A DNA stretch of 64,000 nucleotides from Pontibacter pudoricolor (GCF_010092985.1 NZ_CP048106.1:2914001-2978000), one strand, 5' to 3'; numbered from the stretch's first letter, positions 45,273 to 55,407 are shown. Notes: a model not told the origin generated them from the letters alone. Translations and numbers: made by a program.

Positions 45273-45881
45273 ATGCTGTCTCATCTAAAACGACTTAATG
45301 GCTTATTCTTAGCTTTGGGACTGGTGCTTGCTGCTGGTTCTGTTACGCTAGCTCAGGGCAAAAAAGAAGTAAAAGCGACCCCTGGACAGAGCGAAATAAG
45401 CTCATCTTCCATTGGCAATACCTATTACTATCCCACATTTAAAAAAGGTAAGGTAACGTTTATTACAGGAACAGCAAACGAAGGTATTTTAAACTTTAAT
45501 TTACTTACGGATGAGGTAGCATACATTAACACAAAAAAAGATACACTCTTTTTTGATCAGATGTACCTCATAGATATGATCACGATGGATAGTGACACGT
45601 TTTACTATGACACACATAGAGGCTCTGTTTTAAAACTGTTGAAGAACATAAATGGCAGAAAGCTTCTTGTAAAAGAGAACCCGGGCAATAACGCATCAAC
45701 TATAGCTAAAACATATTACGTGACCAATAAGTCTGATTATATACCTGCTTCTACGCCCAACATCATCAACCTTTTCCCTTCGCACGCTTCTACTTTACAG
45801 AAATATATAGAAGAACATAACCTGAAACTTAAATCTGAAGAGGAGATAAGCAAACTGCTGGAGTACGCTGCTAACCTGTAA
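45273..45881 (+). CDS. Exported hypothetical protein
   Basis: 202 residues. It has a signal peptide (about 1-28, cleavage after LAQG region). The mature protein has alternating beta strands and tyrosines: GNTYYYPTFKKGKVTFITGT, ILNFNLLTDEVAYIN, FDQMYLIDMITMDSDTFYYD. Similar proteins of this type occur in Cytophagales, but I cannot name a function. It has a poor leader and an AT-rich upstream region of 115 bases. Confidence 0.65.
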   Translation: MLSHLKRLNGLFLALGLVLAAGSVTLAQGKKEVKATPGQSEISSSSIGNTYYYPTFKKGKVTFITGTANEGILNFNLLTDEVAYINTKKDTLFFDQMYLIDMITMDSDTFYYDTHRGSVLKLLKNINGRKLLVKENPGNNASTIAKTYYVTNKSDYIPASTPNIINLFPSHASTLQKYIEEHNLKLKSEEEISKLLEYAANL

Positions 45882-45946
45882 AAGAACACTCTGGAGAGAG
45901 CGCATATTTAAAAGTATTACTTGCTGGCAACTATAAGCAAACTGGC

Positions 45947-45954
45947 TATATTTG
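45947..45954 (+). promoter_or_regulatory. purN promoter -7 element
   Basis: TATATTTG matches TAnnTTTG, 24 bases before the TTG at 45979. A TTG lies 23 bases upstream of it. It overlaps the in-frame TTG at 45952, which therefore cannot be the start. Confidence 0.6.
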
Positions 45955-45978
45955 CAGCTTCATAGCAAGCTTATACTT

Positions 45979-46572
45979 TTGGAACTACCAGTTAAAAAGA
46001 ATATAGTCATTTTCGCTTCCGGATCGGGGAGCAATGCGCAGCGCCTGCTCGAGCACTTTGAGCACCACCCACAAATACGTGTGGCCGCCCTGTTCTCCAA
46101 CAACCCGAAAGCCTATGCCCTAAAAAGAGCCGAGACCTACCACGTCCCGGCTCTTTTGTTTTCCAGGGACGAATTTTACAATTCCGATAACGTATTGGAG
46201 CAGGTAAAGAACTTTAACCCGGACCTTATAGTGCTGGCCGGCTTTCTGTGGTTAGTACCATTAAACCTGCTGCAGGCTTTCCCTGACAAGATCATTAACA
46301 TACACCCTGCCCTGCTGCCAAAGTACGGCGGTAAAGGCATGCACGGTCTAAACGTACATACCGCGGTGGTGCAGGCAGGCGACGAGCATTCGGGCATAAC
46401 CATACACCGCGTAAACGAAGAGTACGACAAAGGCGAGTTTATACTGCAGGAATATTGCCCGGTAATGCCCGGCGATACGCCCGAAGAGCTTGCCGCGCGC
46501 GTACTGCAACTAGAACATAAATACCTGCCCGAAGTAGTAGAAAAACTGCTACTGAAGCAAGACCAACTATAG
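45979..46572 (+). CDS. purN: Phosphoribosylglycinamide formyltransferase
   Basis: A 197-residue folate-dependent GAR transformylase, third step of purine synthesis. The N-terminus IVIFASGSGSNAQRL is the phosphate-binding loop. The formyl-transfer site has NIHPALLPKYGGKGMHG with Asn and His (near 99-115) and DEHSGITIHRVNEEYDKG with the conserved Asp (near 135). I start at the TTG at 45979 (ELPVKKNIVIF), since no ATG is near and the promoter ends at 45954. purH follows after 29 bases. Confidence 0.92.
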   Translation: MELPVKKNIVIFASGSGSNAQRLLEHFEHHPQIRVAALFSNNPKAYALKRAETYHVPALLFSRDEFYNSDNVLEQVKNFNPDLIVLAGFLWLVPLNLLQAFPDKIINIHPALLPKYGGKGMHGLNVHTAVVQAGDEHSGITIHRVNEEYDKGEFILQEYCPVMPGDTPEELAARVLQLEHKYLPEVVEKLLLKQDQL

Positions 46573-46601
46573 CAATCAACATCAACCCATACAAGCAACT
46601 C

Positions 46602-48125
46602 ATGCAATCTGTTCAAATCAAATCCGCACTTATTTCGGTTTACTACAAAGACCGCCTGGAGCCACTTATCGAGCTACTGAAAAAGAATAATGTTACCATT
46701 TATTCCACGGGCGGCACACAGGCGTTCCTGGAAGAGCAGGGTGCTGAAGTAGTGGCTGTAGAAGACCTGACCAATTATCCGTCTATTTTCGGGGGCCGTG
46801 TAAAAACGCTTCATCCCAAAGTGTTCGGGGGTATCCTCCATCGCCGCGACAACGAAAGCGACCTTGCCGAAAGAACCCAGTACGAAATCCCGCCAATTGA
46901 CCTGGTTATAGTTGACCTGTATCCTTTTGAGGAAACTGTGGCATCCGGCGCATCAGAAGCTGATATTATTGAGAAGATAGATATTGGCGGCATCTCGCTT
47001 ATTCGTGCGGCTGCCAAGAACTTTAAAGATGTACTGATCGTGTCATCGCGTGAGCAGTACGATGAAGTAGTAACATTGCTGCAGGAAAAGAACGGCGCAA
47101 CAGACCTGGAGGACCGCAGACGCTTTGCTGCCAAGGCATTCGATGTTTCGTCGCACTACGACACGCACATCTTCAACTATATGAACAGTAACTCGGAAGA
47201 GCAGCCGTTTAAGCAGAGCATCCGGGAGGCAACACCACTGCGCTACGGGGAGAACCCGCATCAGAAAGGCACTTTTTATGGCAAACTGGACGAGCTTTTC
47301 GAACAGCTTAACGGCAAGCAGCTTTCTTATAATAACCTGGTAGATGTGGATGCTGCTGTAGCCCTGGCTGCTGAATTTGAGGAGCCGGTTGTTGCTATAC
47401 TGAAGCACACCAATGCCTGCGGTTGCGCCACCGGCGAAACTATAAAAGAAGCTTACCTTGCAGCGCTTTCTTCGGATCCGGTTTCTGCCTTCGGAGGCGT
47501 GATCATTGCAAACAGAACTATAGATCTGGCTGCTGCTGAAGAACTGAATAAGCTTTTCTTTGAAGTATTGATCGCACCTGCTTTTGATGCTGATGCACTG
47601 GAATTACTGAAGACGAAGAAAAACCGCATTCTGCTGAAACAGAACGAAGTTGAGCTATCAAAGAAACAGTTCAAGACGTTGCTGAATGGCGTAATTGAGC
47701 AGGATAAAGACCTGGCTACCGAAACCGAGGCCGACTTTAAAACTGTTACTAAGCGCGAGCCTACAGCAGAAGAAAAGAAAGCCCTCGTTTTTGCCGCCAA
47801 GGTTTGCAAGCACACCAAATCAAACACGATCGTTCTGGCAACAGACAAAATGATGTTCTCAAGCGGCGTAGGCCAGACATCCAGGGTTGATGCATTGCGC
47901 CAGGCCATCGAAAAAGCCAACAGCTTCGGATTTGACCTGAGCAAGACGGTTATGGCTTCTGATGCTTTCTTCCCGTTCCCGGACTGCGTGGAGATTGCCG
48001 ATAAAGCTGGTATCAAAGCCGTTGTGCAGCCAGGCGGCTCCATCAAAGACCAGGATTCCATTGCTTACTGCGACGCTCACAACATGGCTATGGTGATGAC
48101 GGGTGTACGCCACTTTAAACACTAA
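46602..48125 (+). CDS. purH: Bifunctional AICAR transformylase / IMP cyclohydrolase
   Basis: A 507-residue enzyme for the last two steps of IMP synthesis. The IMP cyclohydrolase domain (about 1-190) has STGGTQAFLEE, GGRVKTLHPKVFGGIL and DIGGISLIRAAAKN. The AICAR transformylase domain (about 200-507) has LRYGENPHQKGTFYG, KHTNACGCATG and DAFFPFPDCVEIADKAGIKAVVQPGGS. The length is typical. It forms a purN-purH pair. The 300 bases after it hold a weak hairpin and the mreB promoter. Confidence 0.97.
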   Translation: MQSVQIKSALISVYYKDRLEPLIELLKKNNVTIYSTGGTQAFLEEQGAEVVAVEDLTNYPSIFGGRVKTLHPKVFGGILHRRDNESDLAERTQYEIPPIDLVIVDLYPFEETVASGASEADIIEKIDIGGISLIRAAAKNFKDVLIVSSREQYDEVVTLLQEKNGATDLEDRRRFAAKAFDVSSHYDTHIFNYMNSNSEEQPFKQSIREATPLRYGENPHQKGTFYGKLDELFEQLNGKQLSYNNLVDVDAAVALAAEFEEPVVAILKHTNACGCATGETIKEAYLAALSSDPVSAFGGVIIANRTIDLAAAEELNKLFFEVLIAPAFDADALELLKTKKNRILLKQNEVELSKKQFKTLLNGVIEQDKDLATETEADFKTVTKREPTAEEKKALVFAAKVCKHTKSNTIVLATDKMMFSSGVGQTSRVDALRQAIEKANSFGFDLSKTVMASDAFFPFPDCVEIADKAGIKAVVQPGGSIKDQDSIAYCDAHNMAMVMTGVRHFKH

Positions 48126-48147
48126 CAGATTTATAGTTACAACTATA

Positions 48148-48182
48148 AGAGCCCTGGCTATAGTTTAGCTGGGGCTCTGTAG
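48148..48182 (+). terminator. Weak hairpin after purH
   Basis: AGAGCCC (48148-48154) pairs with GGGCTCT (48172-48178). The loop contains an ACTATAG-type motif, and there is no strong T-run. Confidence 0.45.
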
Positions 48183-48350
48183 TTTATATTCACCTGAACT
48201 TTACTAAATCAAAAAATTTATACAATTCAATTTAAAGCAAAAACAACCGTTATACCCCTGAATTAAAGCAGCAGGCACCTATTTATAAGATAAAATTGAA
48301 AAAATCAAACTCTACTGACATAGTACGTTATAAATTCTGTTTAAAATCAC

Positions 48351-48358
48351 TAATTTTG
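48351..48358 (+). promoter_or_regulatory. mre operon promoter -7 element
   Basis: TAATTTTG in the context CACTAATTTTGCGCC, the same as for ndk (8616-8623). A second match, TATATTTG, is at 48386-48393, closer to the mreB ATG at 48434; either may be used. Confidence 0.55.
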
Positions 48359-48433
48359 CGCCGGGTTTATCCCCGATAATTATAGTATATTTGAAATATA
48401 AACAGGGTTACAGCACGCCCGCACAAATACAAA

Positions 48434-49459
48434 ATGGGACTATTTAATTTTTTCTCCAGCGATATAGCCATTGACCTTGGTACCGCCAATACCCTGATCA
48501 TACATAACGATAAGATAGTGGTTGACGAGCCGTCTATTATTGCCGTGGACAGAACAACGGGCAAAGTACTTGCCATTGGTCGCCAGGCAATGCAGATGCA
48601 CGAAAAAACCCACGAAAACATCAAAACGATTCGTCCGCTGAAAGATGGTGTAATTGCCGACTTCCACGCTGCCGAAGAGATGATCCGTGGTATGATCAAG
48701 ATGATCGATACTGGCCGTCGCTTGTTCCAGCCTTCGCACCGCATGGTAATTTGCATTCCGTCGGGTATTACGGAGGTGGAGAAACGTGCCGTACGTGACT
48801 CTGCACAGCACGCAGGCGCCAAAGAAGTATGGATGATACAGGAGCCAATGGCTGCCGCTATCGGTATTGGTATCGATGTGGAGCAACCGATCGGCTCTAT
48901 GATCGTGGATATCGGGGGTGGTACAACAGAAATTGCGGTAGTAGCACTTTCGGGTATTGTATGCGACCAGTCTATCCGTGTGGCCGGTGATGTGTTTACC
49001 AAAGACATCCTGGATTACATGCGCCGCCAGCACAACCTGCTGATCGGTGAACGTTCTGCGGAGAAAATTAAAATTGAAGTAGGTGCTGCGCTAACTGAAA
49101 TAGAAAACCCACCGGCTGATTACGAGATCCGTGGCCGCGACCTGATGACCGGTATTCCGAAAGTTATCAAAGTTACGTACCAGGAAATCGCGATTGCACT
49201 GGACAAGTCGGTTTCTAAAATAGAAGAAGCAGTACTGAAGGCGCTGGAGATTGCTCCGCCGGAACTATCTGCCGACATCTACGACAATGGTATTCACCTG
49301 ACAGGTGGTGGTGCGTTGCTGCGTGGCTTTGATAAGCGCCTGGCTGCAAAAACCAAGCTTCCTATTCACATCGCCGAAGATCCGTTAAGAGCGGTAGTGC
49401 GTGGTACAGGAGCTGCCATTAAAAACATCGAAGGCTTTAAAAACGTCCTGCTGACGTAA
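48434..49459 (+). CDS. mreB: Rod-shape actin homologue MreB
   Basis: A 341-residue bacterial actin that organises lateral wall synthesis. The phosphate-1 loop is DIAIDLGTANTLI (about 9-21), the connect and phosphate-2 motif is MIVDIGGGTTEIAVVALSG (about 156-174), and the adenosine loop is GIHLTGGGALLRGFDKRL (about 284-301). The membrane-binding N-terminus MGLFNFFSSD is present. It is the first gene of mreB-mreC-mreD-mrdA-rodA. Confidence 0.97.
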   Translation: MGLFNFFSSDIAIDLGTANTLIIHNDKIVVDEPSIIAVDRTTGKVLAIGRQAMQMHEKTHENIKTIRPLKDGVIADFHAAEEMIRGMIKMIDTGRRLFQPSHRMVICIPSGITEVEKRAVRDSAQHAGAKEVWMIQEPMAAAIGIGIDVEQPIGSMIVDIGGGTTEIAVVALSGIVCDQSIRVAGDVFTKDILDYMRRQHNLLIGERSAEKIKIEVGAALTEIENPPADYEIRGRDLMTGIPKVIKVTYQEIAIALDKSVSKIEEAVLKALEIAPPELSADIYDNGIHLTGGGALLRGFDKRLAAKTKLPIHIAEDPLRAVVRGTGAAIKNIEGFKNVLLT

Positions 49460-49468
49460 CAGAGCTGC

Positions 49469-50353
49469 ATGCGGAATCTTTTTGCTTTCATTTACCGGTT
49501 CCGTGCGTTCCTTGTGTTCGTCCTGCTGGAAGCGCTTTGTATTTACCTGATTGTGCAGTATAACACGTACCAGGGCGCAGCCTTTTTTAACTCTGCCAAT
49601 AGGTATGTAGGCCGCGTGCTCGAGTTCCAGAGCGGCGTTACCGACTACTTTAGCCTGGCAACAGTTAATAACACCCTGGCGCGCGAAAATGCTTTGCTCC
49701 GCCAGGAAATAATGCAATACAGGCAGGTAAGTACAGCAGATAGCACCAGCAACATGGATACGACCTTGGTTGTGCCTGCAGATACAACTATAGTTGATTC
49801 ACTCAGAACAGGACCGCAGTCCTTTATACTTCATGCAGGCCGGGTGATCAACAATTCCGTTCGCCGCACCAACAACTACCTTACGCTTTCTATCGGAACG
49901 AAGGATGGTGTGGAGCCGGGCATGGGCGTTATTGCTTCCGATGGTGTGGTTGGCCGCATTAAAACAGTGTCAGAGAACTACTCTACTGTTACATCGCTGC
50001 TACACTCCCAAATGCTTATCTCAGCTAAGATCAAGAAAAATAATACAATGGGTACCATTAAGTGGCAGGGCGGCGACTACCGCACCGCTATTCTTGATTA
50101 CATACCCTTACACGTGAAGCTGGCGAAAGGCGATACTATAGTTACGAGCGGTTTTAACACAGTTTTCCCGGAAGGCATTTTGGTAGGCACTATAAGTTCC
50201 GTAGCAAAAGAAGCTGACAAGAGTTTTTATACTGTAAAAGTTAAGTTGGCCGTTGATTTTGCGCAGCTTTCTTATGTATACGTGGTTGAGAATTTGCGGA
50301 AAGCAGAACGTGACACCTTAGAATATAAAGCAGGTATACTTCCAAATGAATAG
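49469..50353 (+). CDS. mreC: Rod-shape protein MreC
   Basis: A 294-residue bitopic membrane protein. One TM helix (about 13-31), a coiled coil (about 60-88: NNTLARENALLRQEIMQYRQ), then a two-barrel periplasmic domain with RRTNNYLTLSIGTKDGVEPGMGV, GVVGRIKTVSENYSTVTSLL and VTSGFNTVFPEGILVG. It links MreB and MreD to the PBP2-RodA synthase. It starts 9 bases after mreB and overlaps mreD by 8. Confidence 0.95.
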   Translation: MRNLFAFIYRFRAFLVFVLLEALCIYLIVQYNTYQGAAFFNSANRYVGRVLEFQSGVTDYFSLATVNNTLARENALLRQEIMQYRQVSTADSTSNMDTTLVVPADTTIVDSLRTGPQSFILHAGRVINNSVRRTNNYLTLSIGTKDGVEPGMGVIASDGVVGRIKTVSENYSTVTSLLHSQMLISAKIKKNNTMGTIKWQGGDYRTAILDYIPLHVKLAKGDTIVTSGFNTVFPEGILVGTISSVAKEADKSFYTVKVKLAVDFAQLSYVYVVENLRKAERDTLEYKAGILPNE

Positions 50354-50864
50354 CACCCTCGGCATCCGACATATCGTGCAGTTCATACTTTTTGTAGCAC
50401 TGCAAATTCTGTTACTCGATAACCTGGTGCTTTTCAGTACGGGCTTTTGTTTTATTTATATCGCTTTTCTGCTGTTCCTGCCTATCCAGATAAATAAAGT
50501 GCTGTTGCTGTTTCTGGGGTTTATAGTTGGGTTTACGGTTGATATATTTTATGATACGATGGGCATACACGCAGCGGCAAGTGTGTTGCTGGCATATTTA
50601 CGCCCGCACATATTGAACCTTCTCACGCCCCGGGATGGTTACGATACCAACGACTCCGCTAACCTGCACGTGATGGGCTGGAACTGGTTTCTGACCTATG
50701 CTTTAATACTTATTTCGGTACACCACGCTGCTGTTTTCTTTTTAGAGATCATCAGATTTGAGTGGTTTACGTTGGTTAAGATCCTGCTAAGCACTTTATT
50801 TACAGGGCTGGTGGTTGTTATACTCCAATTACTTTTCTTCTCTGTTAAGGGATCGAAGAGATAG
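50346..50864 (+). CDS. mreD: Rod-shape protein MreD
   Basis: A 172-residue hydrophobic protein with five or six TM segments: VQFILFVALQILLLDNLVLF near 12, FLLFLPIQINKVLLLFLGF near 42, and GFTVDIFYDTMGIHAAASVLLAYLRP near 60, which is the bacteroidotal MreD signature. The operon position (8-base overlap with mreC, 3 bases before mrdA) supports the name. Confidence 0.9.
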   Translation: MNSTLGIRHIVQFILFVALQILLLDNLVLFSTGFCFIYIAFLLFLPIQINKVLLLFLGFIVGFTVDIFYDTMGIHAAASVLLAYLRPHILNLLTPRDGYDTNDSANLHVMGWNWFLTYALILISVHHAAVFFLEIIRFEWFTLVKILLSTLFTGLVVVILQLLFFSVKGSKR

Positions 50865-50867
50865 TAC

Positions 50868-52699
50868 ATGAACTACTTAGAAAACAGAAAGTACGTTATT
50901 CAGGCCATTTTTATAGTGGTTGGCGTTGTGTTTGCGCTACGCCTGTTTTATATACAGGTAGTAGACAGCAGCTATAAACAGGCTGCCGAAACAAATGCTA
51001 TTAAGACAGTTATCCAATATCCGTTCCGTGGCCTGATATACGACCGCGACGGCAGGTTGCTGGTGGAGAATACCCCTGTTTACGACCTGATGGTTGTACC
51101 AAAGGAAACCAAGCAACTGGATACCCTCCGGCTAACCAAACTACTGGGCCTGCCTTTAGAAGATGTGCGCGAGCGCCTGAAAAAAGCGCGGGCTTATTCG
51201 TACGTCAAGCCATCCATCTTTTACCAGAAACTCACTACTGAAGACTTTGCCCACATACAGGATAACCTGATCGATTTCCCTGGGTTTTATATTAATGCCC
51301 GTACAGCGCGCGGTTACTCACATACCAGCCTGTCACATGCGCTGGGTTATATTGCCGAGATCAGCCCGAAACAACTCGAAGACACCAGCAATTACCAGGG
51401 TTATCGCCCCGGTGACTATATTGGAAAAAGTGGCATTGAGCTGGAGTATGAAAAATACCTGATGGGCCAGCGTGGTGTAAAACACATTATGGTGAACGTA
51501 CGCGGTATTGAGAAAGGCTCTTTTAAAGATGGCGCTTATGACACGCTTTCGGTTGCTGGCGAAAACCTGTACAGTACTATAGACCTGGAGCTGCAGGCCT
51601 ACGGCGAGCTCCTGATGAATGGCGCCAAAGGAAGTATAGTTGCCATAGAACCTGCCACCGGAGAAGTGCTGGCTTATGTTTCAGCTCCGTTTTACGACCC
51701 GAACCTGTTTACCGGAAAAGATTACGGCAAAAACTACATGAACCTGCTGAAGGATGTGGACAAAACCATGTTCAACCGCCCGATCATGGCTGATCAAAAC
51801 CCGCCAGGCTCTATTTTTAAGCTGGTGCAGGCACTGATTGCACTGGAAGATGGTGTGATTAACCCGCATACAACTTATGCCTGTAACAAGGCGCTGGTAA
51901 ACTGCCACCCTCACCCCTCTCCGCTTAATTTGTATGGCGCAGTGCAGCACTCGTGTAACCCGTGGTTTTTCCAGGCATACAGGGCGCTCGTGAACCAGGG
52001 AAAATCACCTAATACCTTTATGGACACAGCTCTTGGCCTGAAATCATGGAGAGATCAGGTGTTAACTTTTGGGTTTGGGAAAAAGCTTGGTATAGATCTG
52101 CCAGGCGAAAAACAGGGCATTATAGCATCGCCGGAACTATACGACCGGGTATATGGCAAGAACCGCTGGAAATATTCGACCATTTATTCACTTAGCATAG
52201 GCCAGGGAGAGCTGGGTGTAACGCCACTGCAAATGGCAAACTTTATGGCTATAGTTGCCAACAGGGTTATTACGTAACGCCGCATATTATCCGTTCGGTT
52301 GGCGAAAATGGCAAGCCGTTGAAGGAATATCAGGAAAAACATTATACCTCTGTTGGTGCCGAACATTATGAGCCTATAGTTGAAGGCATGGCTGCAGTGG
52401 TAAGTTCAGGAACGGGCCGTAAAGCCAATTTGGCTAAAGTAGGCATAGAAGTTTGTGGTAAAACCGGAACAGCCCAGAACCCACAGGGCCCGGACCACGC
52501 TGTATTTGTGGCCTTCGCTCCTAAGGTTAACCCCAAGATTGCCATAGCAGTTTATGTAGAACATGGTAAATGGGGCGGCCAGTCTGCAGCACCTATCGCC
52601 GGCCTGATGATCGAGAAGTACCTGACCGACACTGTAACTATAAAAGAGCAGGAGAAATGGGTGCTTAGCCGTAAATACCTGGATATCAAATCGAAGTAA
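50868..52699 (+). pseudogene. mrdA: Penicillin-binding protein 2, frameshifted
   Basis: The elongasome transpeptidase, about 610 residues when joined. Frame 1 (50868-52277) carries the TM anchor (about 11-28), the dimerisation domain, and the catalytic SIFK (Ser315) and SCN (Ser362) motifs. It stops at ANRVIT. Frame 2 continues to 52699 with GYYVTPHIIRSVGENGKP and the third essential motif KTGTAQNP. One extra G in the GGG run at 52264-52266 joins them exactly. The gene is normally essential in rods, so a miscalled homopolymer or a very recent mutation is likelier than old decay: no other damage is seen. Confidence 0.88.
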
Positions 52700-52703
52700 G
52701 GTT

Positions 52704-54026
52704 ATGCCAGTAGAACAAACTATACCAAAGTATAAAATTGCTACCCGGAGCAGTAAGCGTACATCGCGCAATATCCTGAATAACCTGGATTGGGTGACTG
52801 TATTGATTTACTTTTTACTGGTGGGTTTGGGCTGGATGAACATTTACGCCGTAGTGTATAGCCCTGACAACGTAGTAAACATCTTCAGCTTCGACATCAA
52901 CTCTGGTAAGCAGCTACTCTGGATCGGAACTTCTGTTATACTGATAACTATGCTATTGGCCGTGGACTATAAAATTTACGAGCACCTGGCATATCCTATT
53001 TATGGTATAATTATCCTCCTGCTTCTCTTTACGCTGGCTGTGGCCAATCCCGTTGCCGGGTCGCGTTCCTGGCTCGAGTTGGGCGGTGGCATACGTTTAC
53101 AGCCCGCTGAGTTGGCGAAGTTCGCAACTGCACTGGCGGCATCTAAATTCTTAAGCAACGTTAACCTGCGCCAGCAAAACATGAAAGACCAGATGATCCT
53201 GGCTTTTATCACCTTGTTGCCTCCTGCCATTATCATTCTGCAGAACGAAACAGGCTCGGCATTGGTGTTTGGTGCATTTATACTGGCTTACTTCCGTGAG
53301 GGAATGTCGCCGCTGATATTAATAATCGGTGCTTCTGCAGCTGCTATTTTTATACTTACGCTGCTTGTCCCTAAACTATACCTGATCATCGCCATTATAG
53401 TGTTAATGGGTATTGCCATCTGGATGGACTACCGCCTGATGCGCCGCATTAAGTCTATGATCGCGCTGTTGCTGCTGATAGTAGGGATGATCTTCAGCGT
53501 AGATTATTTTATAAACGATGTACTGCAGCCGCACCAGCAGAACCGTATCAAAGCGCTTATCAGCCCGGAAGCTGACCCGCTTGGGTATGGCTGGAACGTA
53601 ACACAGTCTAAGATCGCGATTGGCTCGGGCGGCTTCTGGGGCAAAGGTTTCCTGGATGGTACGCAAACCAAATTCGACTTTGTACCGGAGCAAAGTACCG
53701 ACTTTATTTTCTGTACAATTGGAGAAGAACATGGCTGGATCGGGAGTACGGTATTAATAGCCCTGTTCCTGCTGTTAATGACCCGCATCGTCAATATAGC
53801 TGAGCGTCAGAAATCCATTTTTGCCAGAACCTATGGCTACTGCGTGGCCTCTATTATCTTCTTCCACTTCCTGGTAAACATCGGCATGACAATCGGACTG
53901 GCTCCTGTTGTAGGTATTCCGCTGCCGTTCTTTAGCTACGGTGGTTCATCGTTGTGGTCATTTACGATCCTGCTTTATATTCTTTTGGCTATTGATGCTA
54001 ACCGCGCGCAGGACTTATCCAGGTAG
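52704..54026 (+). CDS. rodA: Peptidoglycan polymerase RodA
   Basis: A 440-residue SEDS-family glycosyltransferase with about ten TM helices, partner of PBP2 in lateral wall synthesis. NLDWVTVLIYFLLVGLGW opens the first helix. VAGSRSWLELGGGIRLQPAELAKFATALA (about 112-140) holds the SEDS motif with the conserved Trp, Pro and Glu. TDFIFCTIGEEHGWIGS and GIPLPFFSYGGSSLW near 412 are the C-terminal signatures. It starts four bases after mrdA and ends the operon. Confidence 0.95.
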   Translation: MPVEQTIPKYKIATRSSKRTSRNILNNLDWVTVLIYFLLVGLGWMNIYAVVYSPDNVVNIFSFDINSGKQLLWIGTSVILITMLLAVDYKIYEHLAYPIYGIIILLLLFTLAVANPVAGSRSWLELGGGIRLQPAELAKFATALAASKFLSNVNLRQQNMKDQMILAFITLLPPAIIILQNETGSALVFGAFILAYFREGMSPLILIIGASAAAIFILTLLVPKLYLIIAIIVLMGIAIWMDYRLMRRIKSMIALLLLIVGMIFSVDYFINDVLQPHQQNRIKALISPEADPLGYGWNVTQSKIAIGSGGFWGKGFLDGTQTKFDFVPEQSTDFIFCTIGEEHGWIGSTVLIALFLLLMTRIVNIAERQKSIFARTYGYCVASIIFFHFLVNIGMTIGLAPVVGIPLPFFSYGGSSLWSFTILLYILLAIDANRAQDLSR

Positions 54027-54043
54027 TGAGCCTATAGTTGGTA

Positions 54044-54700
54044 TCAGAATCTGAATCCTCCTTTAACCACGTGATTAAAGGCTGACAGCCATTGCTTTTT
54101 GTATGTAACGGCGCCGTTTAACTCAAATTCAAATTCGGGCTCTGAAGAAAGTAAAGCAGACTCCAGTCCTAAATTGATTTTACCAAAGTTATAGTTTACT
54201 CCAAGCGCTGTAGCGTAGGCAGGCTCAAATTTGCCGCCGCTTTTTATAGTTCCGCTGCCGACATCATTCCGGATCTTCATTTCCCATACATCCGGTAGCA
54301 TACTGCCCAGGCCCCCTTTTGCATAAAACTGCCATTGCTTTACCGGAAACAAACCATACACGTCAGCCATTAAAAAAGTAAGCCTGTAAGGTTCTGTCTG
54401 CACGCTTGTAGCTGATGAGAACGATTGCGCTACTGCCAGTGCATTCAGGTTATTGCGGCTATGCCCTATAGTTGCTCCTATTGCTATAAACCGATGAAAC
54501 CGGGCCATATAATTTAAAGCTATAGTTGGCCCATTCTGCACATAGCCTTTGTCATCAATACTTTCGATGCCAGCTAAATCTTCGGGCGCTACGGAGATAC
54601 CTGCACCAGCATACAGGCTGTGTTGTAGCGTAAAATTATTCTGCGCCACTGCATGAAAGCTAACAGCAAGAAATGCCAGCAATAGAACAAGCCTGCTCAT
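54044..54700 (-). CDS. Outer-membrane beta-barrel protein
   Basis: A 218-residue exported barrel. From the ATG at 54700 it starts MSRLVLLLAFLAVSFHAVAQ, a clean signal peptide. The body has alternating strands (LQHSLYAGAGISVAP, TIALNYMARFHRFIAIGATIGHS, WQFYAKGGLGSMLP, NYNFGKINLGLES) and ends FNHVVKGGFRF with a terminal aromatic. The frame open back to 54823 adds 41 residues ahead of a natural signal peptide, so I reject that start. The function is unknown. Confidence 0.78.
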   Translation of the reverse strand: MSRLVLLLAFLAVSFHAVAQNNFTLQHSLYAGAGISVAPEDLAGIESIDDKGYVQNGPTIALNYMARFHRFIAIGATIGHSRNNLNALAVAQSFSSATSVQTEPYRLTFLMADVYGLFPVKQWQFYAKGGLGSMLPDVWEMKIRNDVGSGTIKSGGKFEPAYATALGVNYNFGKINLGLESALLSSEPEFEFELNGAVTYKKQWLSAFNHVVKGGFRF

Positions 54701-54931
54701 AAAGTCACCAACTACAATAGGGAAGGGATTATTGAAAAATTTAAAAGTTACACTTTGTACGTGTACGGAGAGAATAGTTACAGCACAAATAAGCACCACT
54801 ATTCGAACTGCTCGTTTTAGCACCTGTTAATAGCTAAACCGGCTCTTGGCTATTAGCCTGAAAAGTTAGGGGAGGCAACCACATGATAGCAGCCAGAAAG
54901 GATATTAATGGGATACTGGCCTGGCAAAAAA

Positions 54932-55333
54932 TCAATCTTTTGCCAACCATTCCATGGCTTCATCATAATCGGAAAAAGTTCTGATATCAATCGCTTGATT
55001 TGTTACCTGCTGAAGCTTTTCACCCTGCTCTTCCCGATTTTTATCTGTTAAGGCTAAGCGAGCAATTTTATGGATGTGGGTCTCCAATAAATCTTTTCCG
55101 AACTGAGCTGCTATAGCTTTGTATTCGTCTTCGTTTTCTCCCATATCCAGATGCGTATGGCGCGAATCGAAAATTGCTTTACTAATGTGGTAGTTGCGGA
55201 TATGGGAGATTATAATATTTAAACACAGGCGCACTTCCGGTAATGTAAAATGTGACGCATCCGGCATAGTAGTTTCTAATATGTCAGTTGCAGGGTCATA
55301 TTCTAATTTAATCAGTCCGCTGTATAAAATCAT
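54932..55333 (-). CDS. STAS/SpoIIAA-like small protein
   Basis: A 133-residue cytoplasmic protein with the SpoIIAA-like/STAS-type layout: LIKLEYDPATDILETTMPDA, a helix (LPEVRLCLNIIISHIRN), a second strand (SKAIFDSRHTHLDMGENE), helices and a C-terminal FSDYDEAMEWLAKD. Similar proteins in Cytophagales have no defined role. It is the last gene before the tRNA-Leu island. Confidence 0.7.
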   Translation of the reverse strand: MILYSGLIKLEYDPATDILETTMPDASHFTLPEVRLCLNIIISHIRNYHISKAIFDSRHTHLDMGENEDEYKAIAAQFGKDLLETHIHKIARLALTDKNREEQGEKLQQVTNQAIDIRTFSDYDEAMEWLAKD

Positions 55334-55407
55334 TTTCTCCTTTTTAACTTATTTATCAGCCCGCTTTATAAGCTTTAATCAAAGCTACACTAATATATTG
55401 CACAAAA

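Noticed and set aside
47453-48061. 202-codon minus-strand frame
   Set aside because: Antisense shadow of purH; composition and lack of motifs show it is not a gene.
48367-49033. Two long minus-strand frames over mreB
   Set aside because: Antisense shadows of mreB; no known domain and no promoter.
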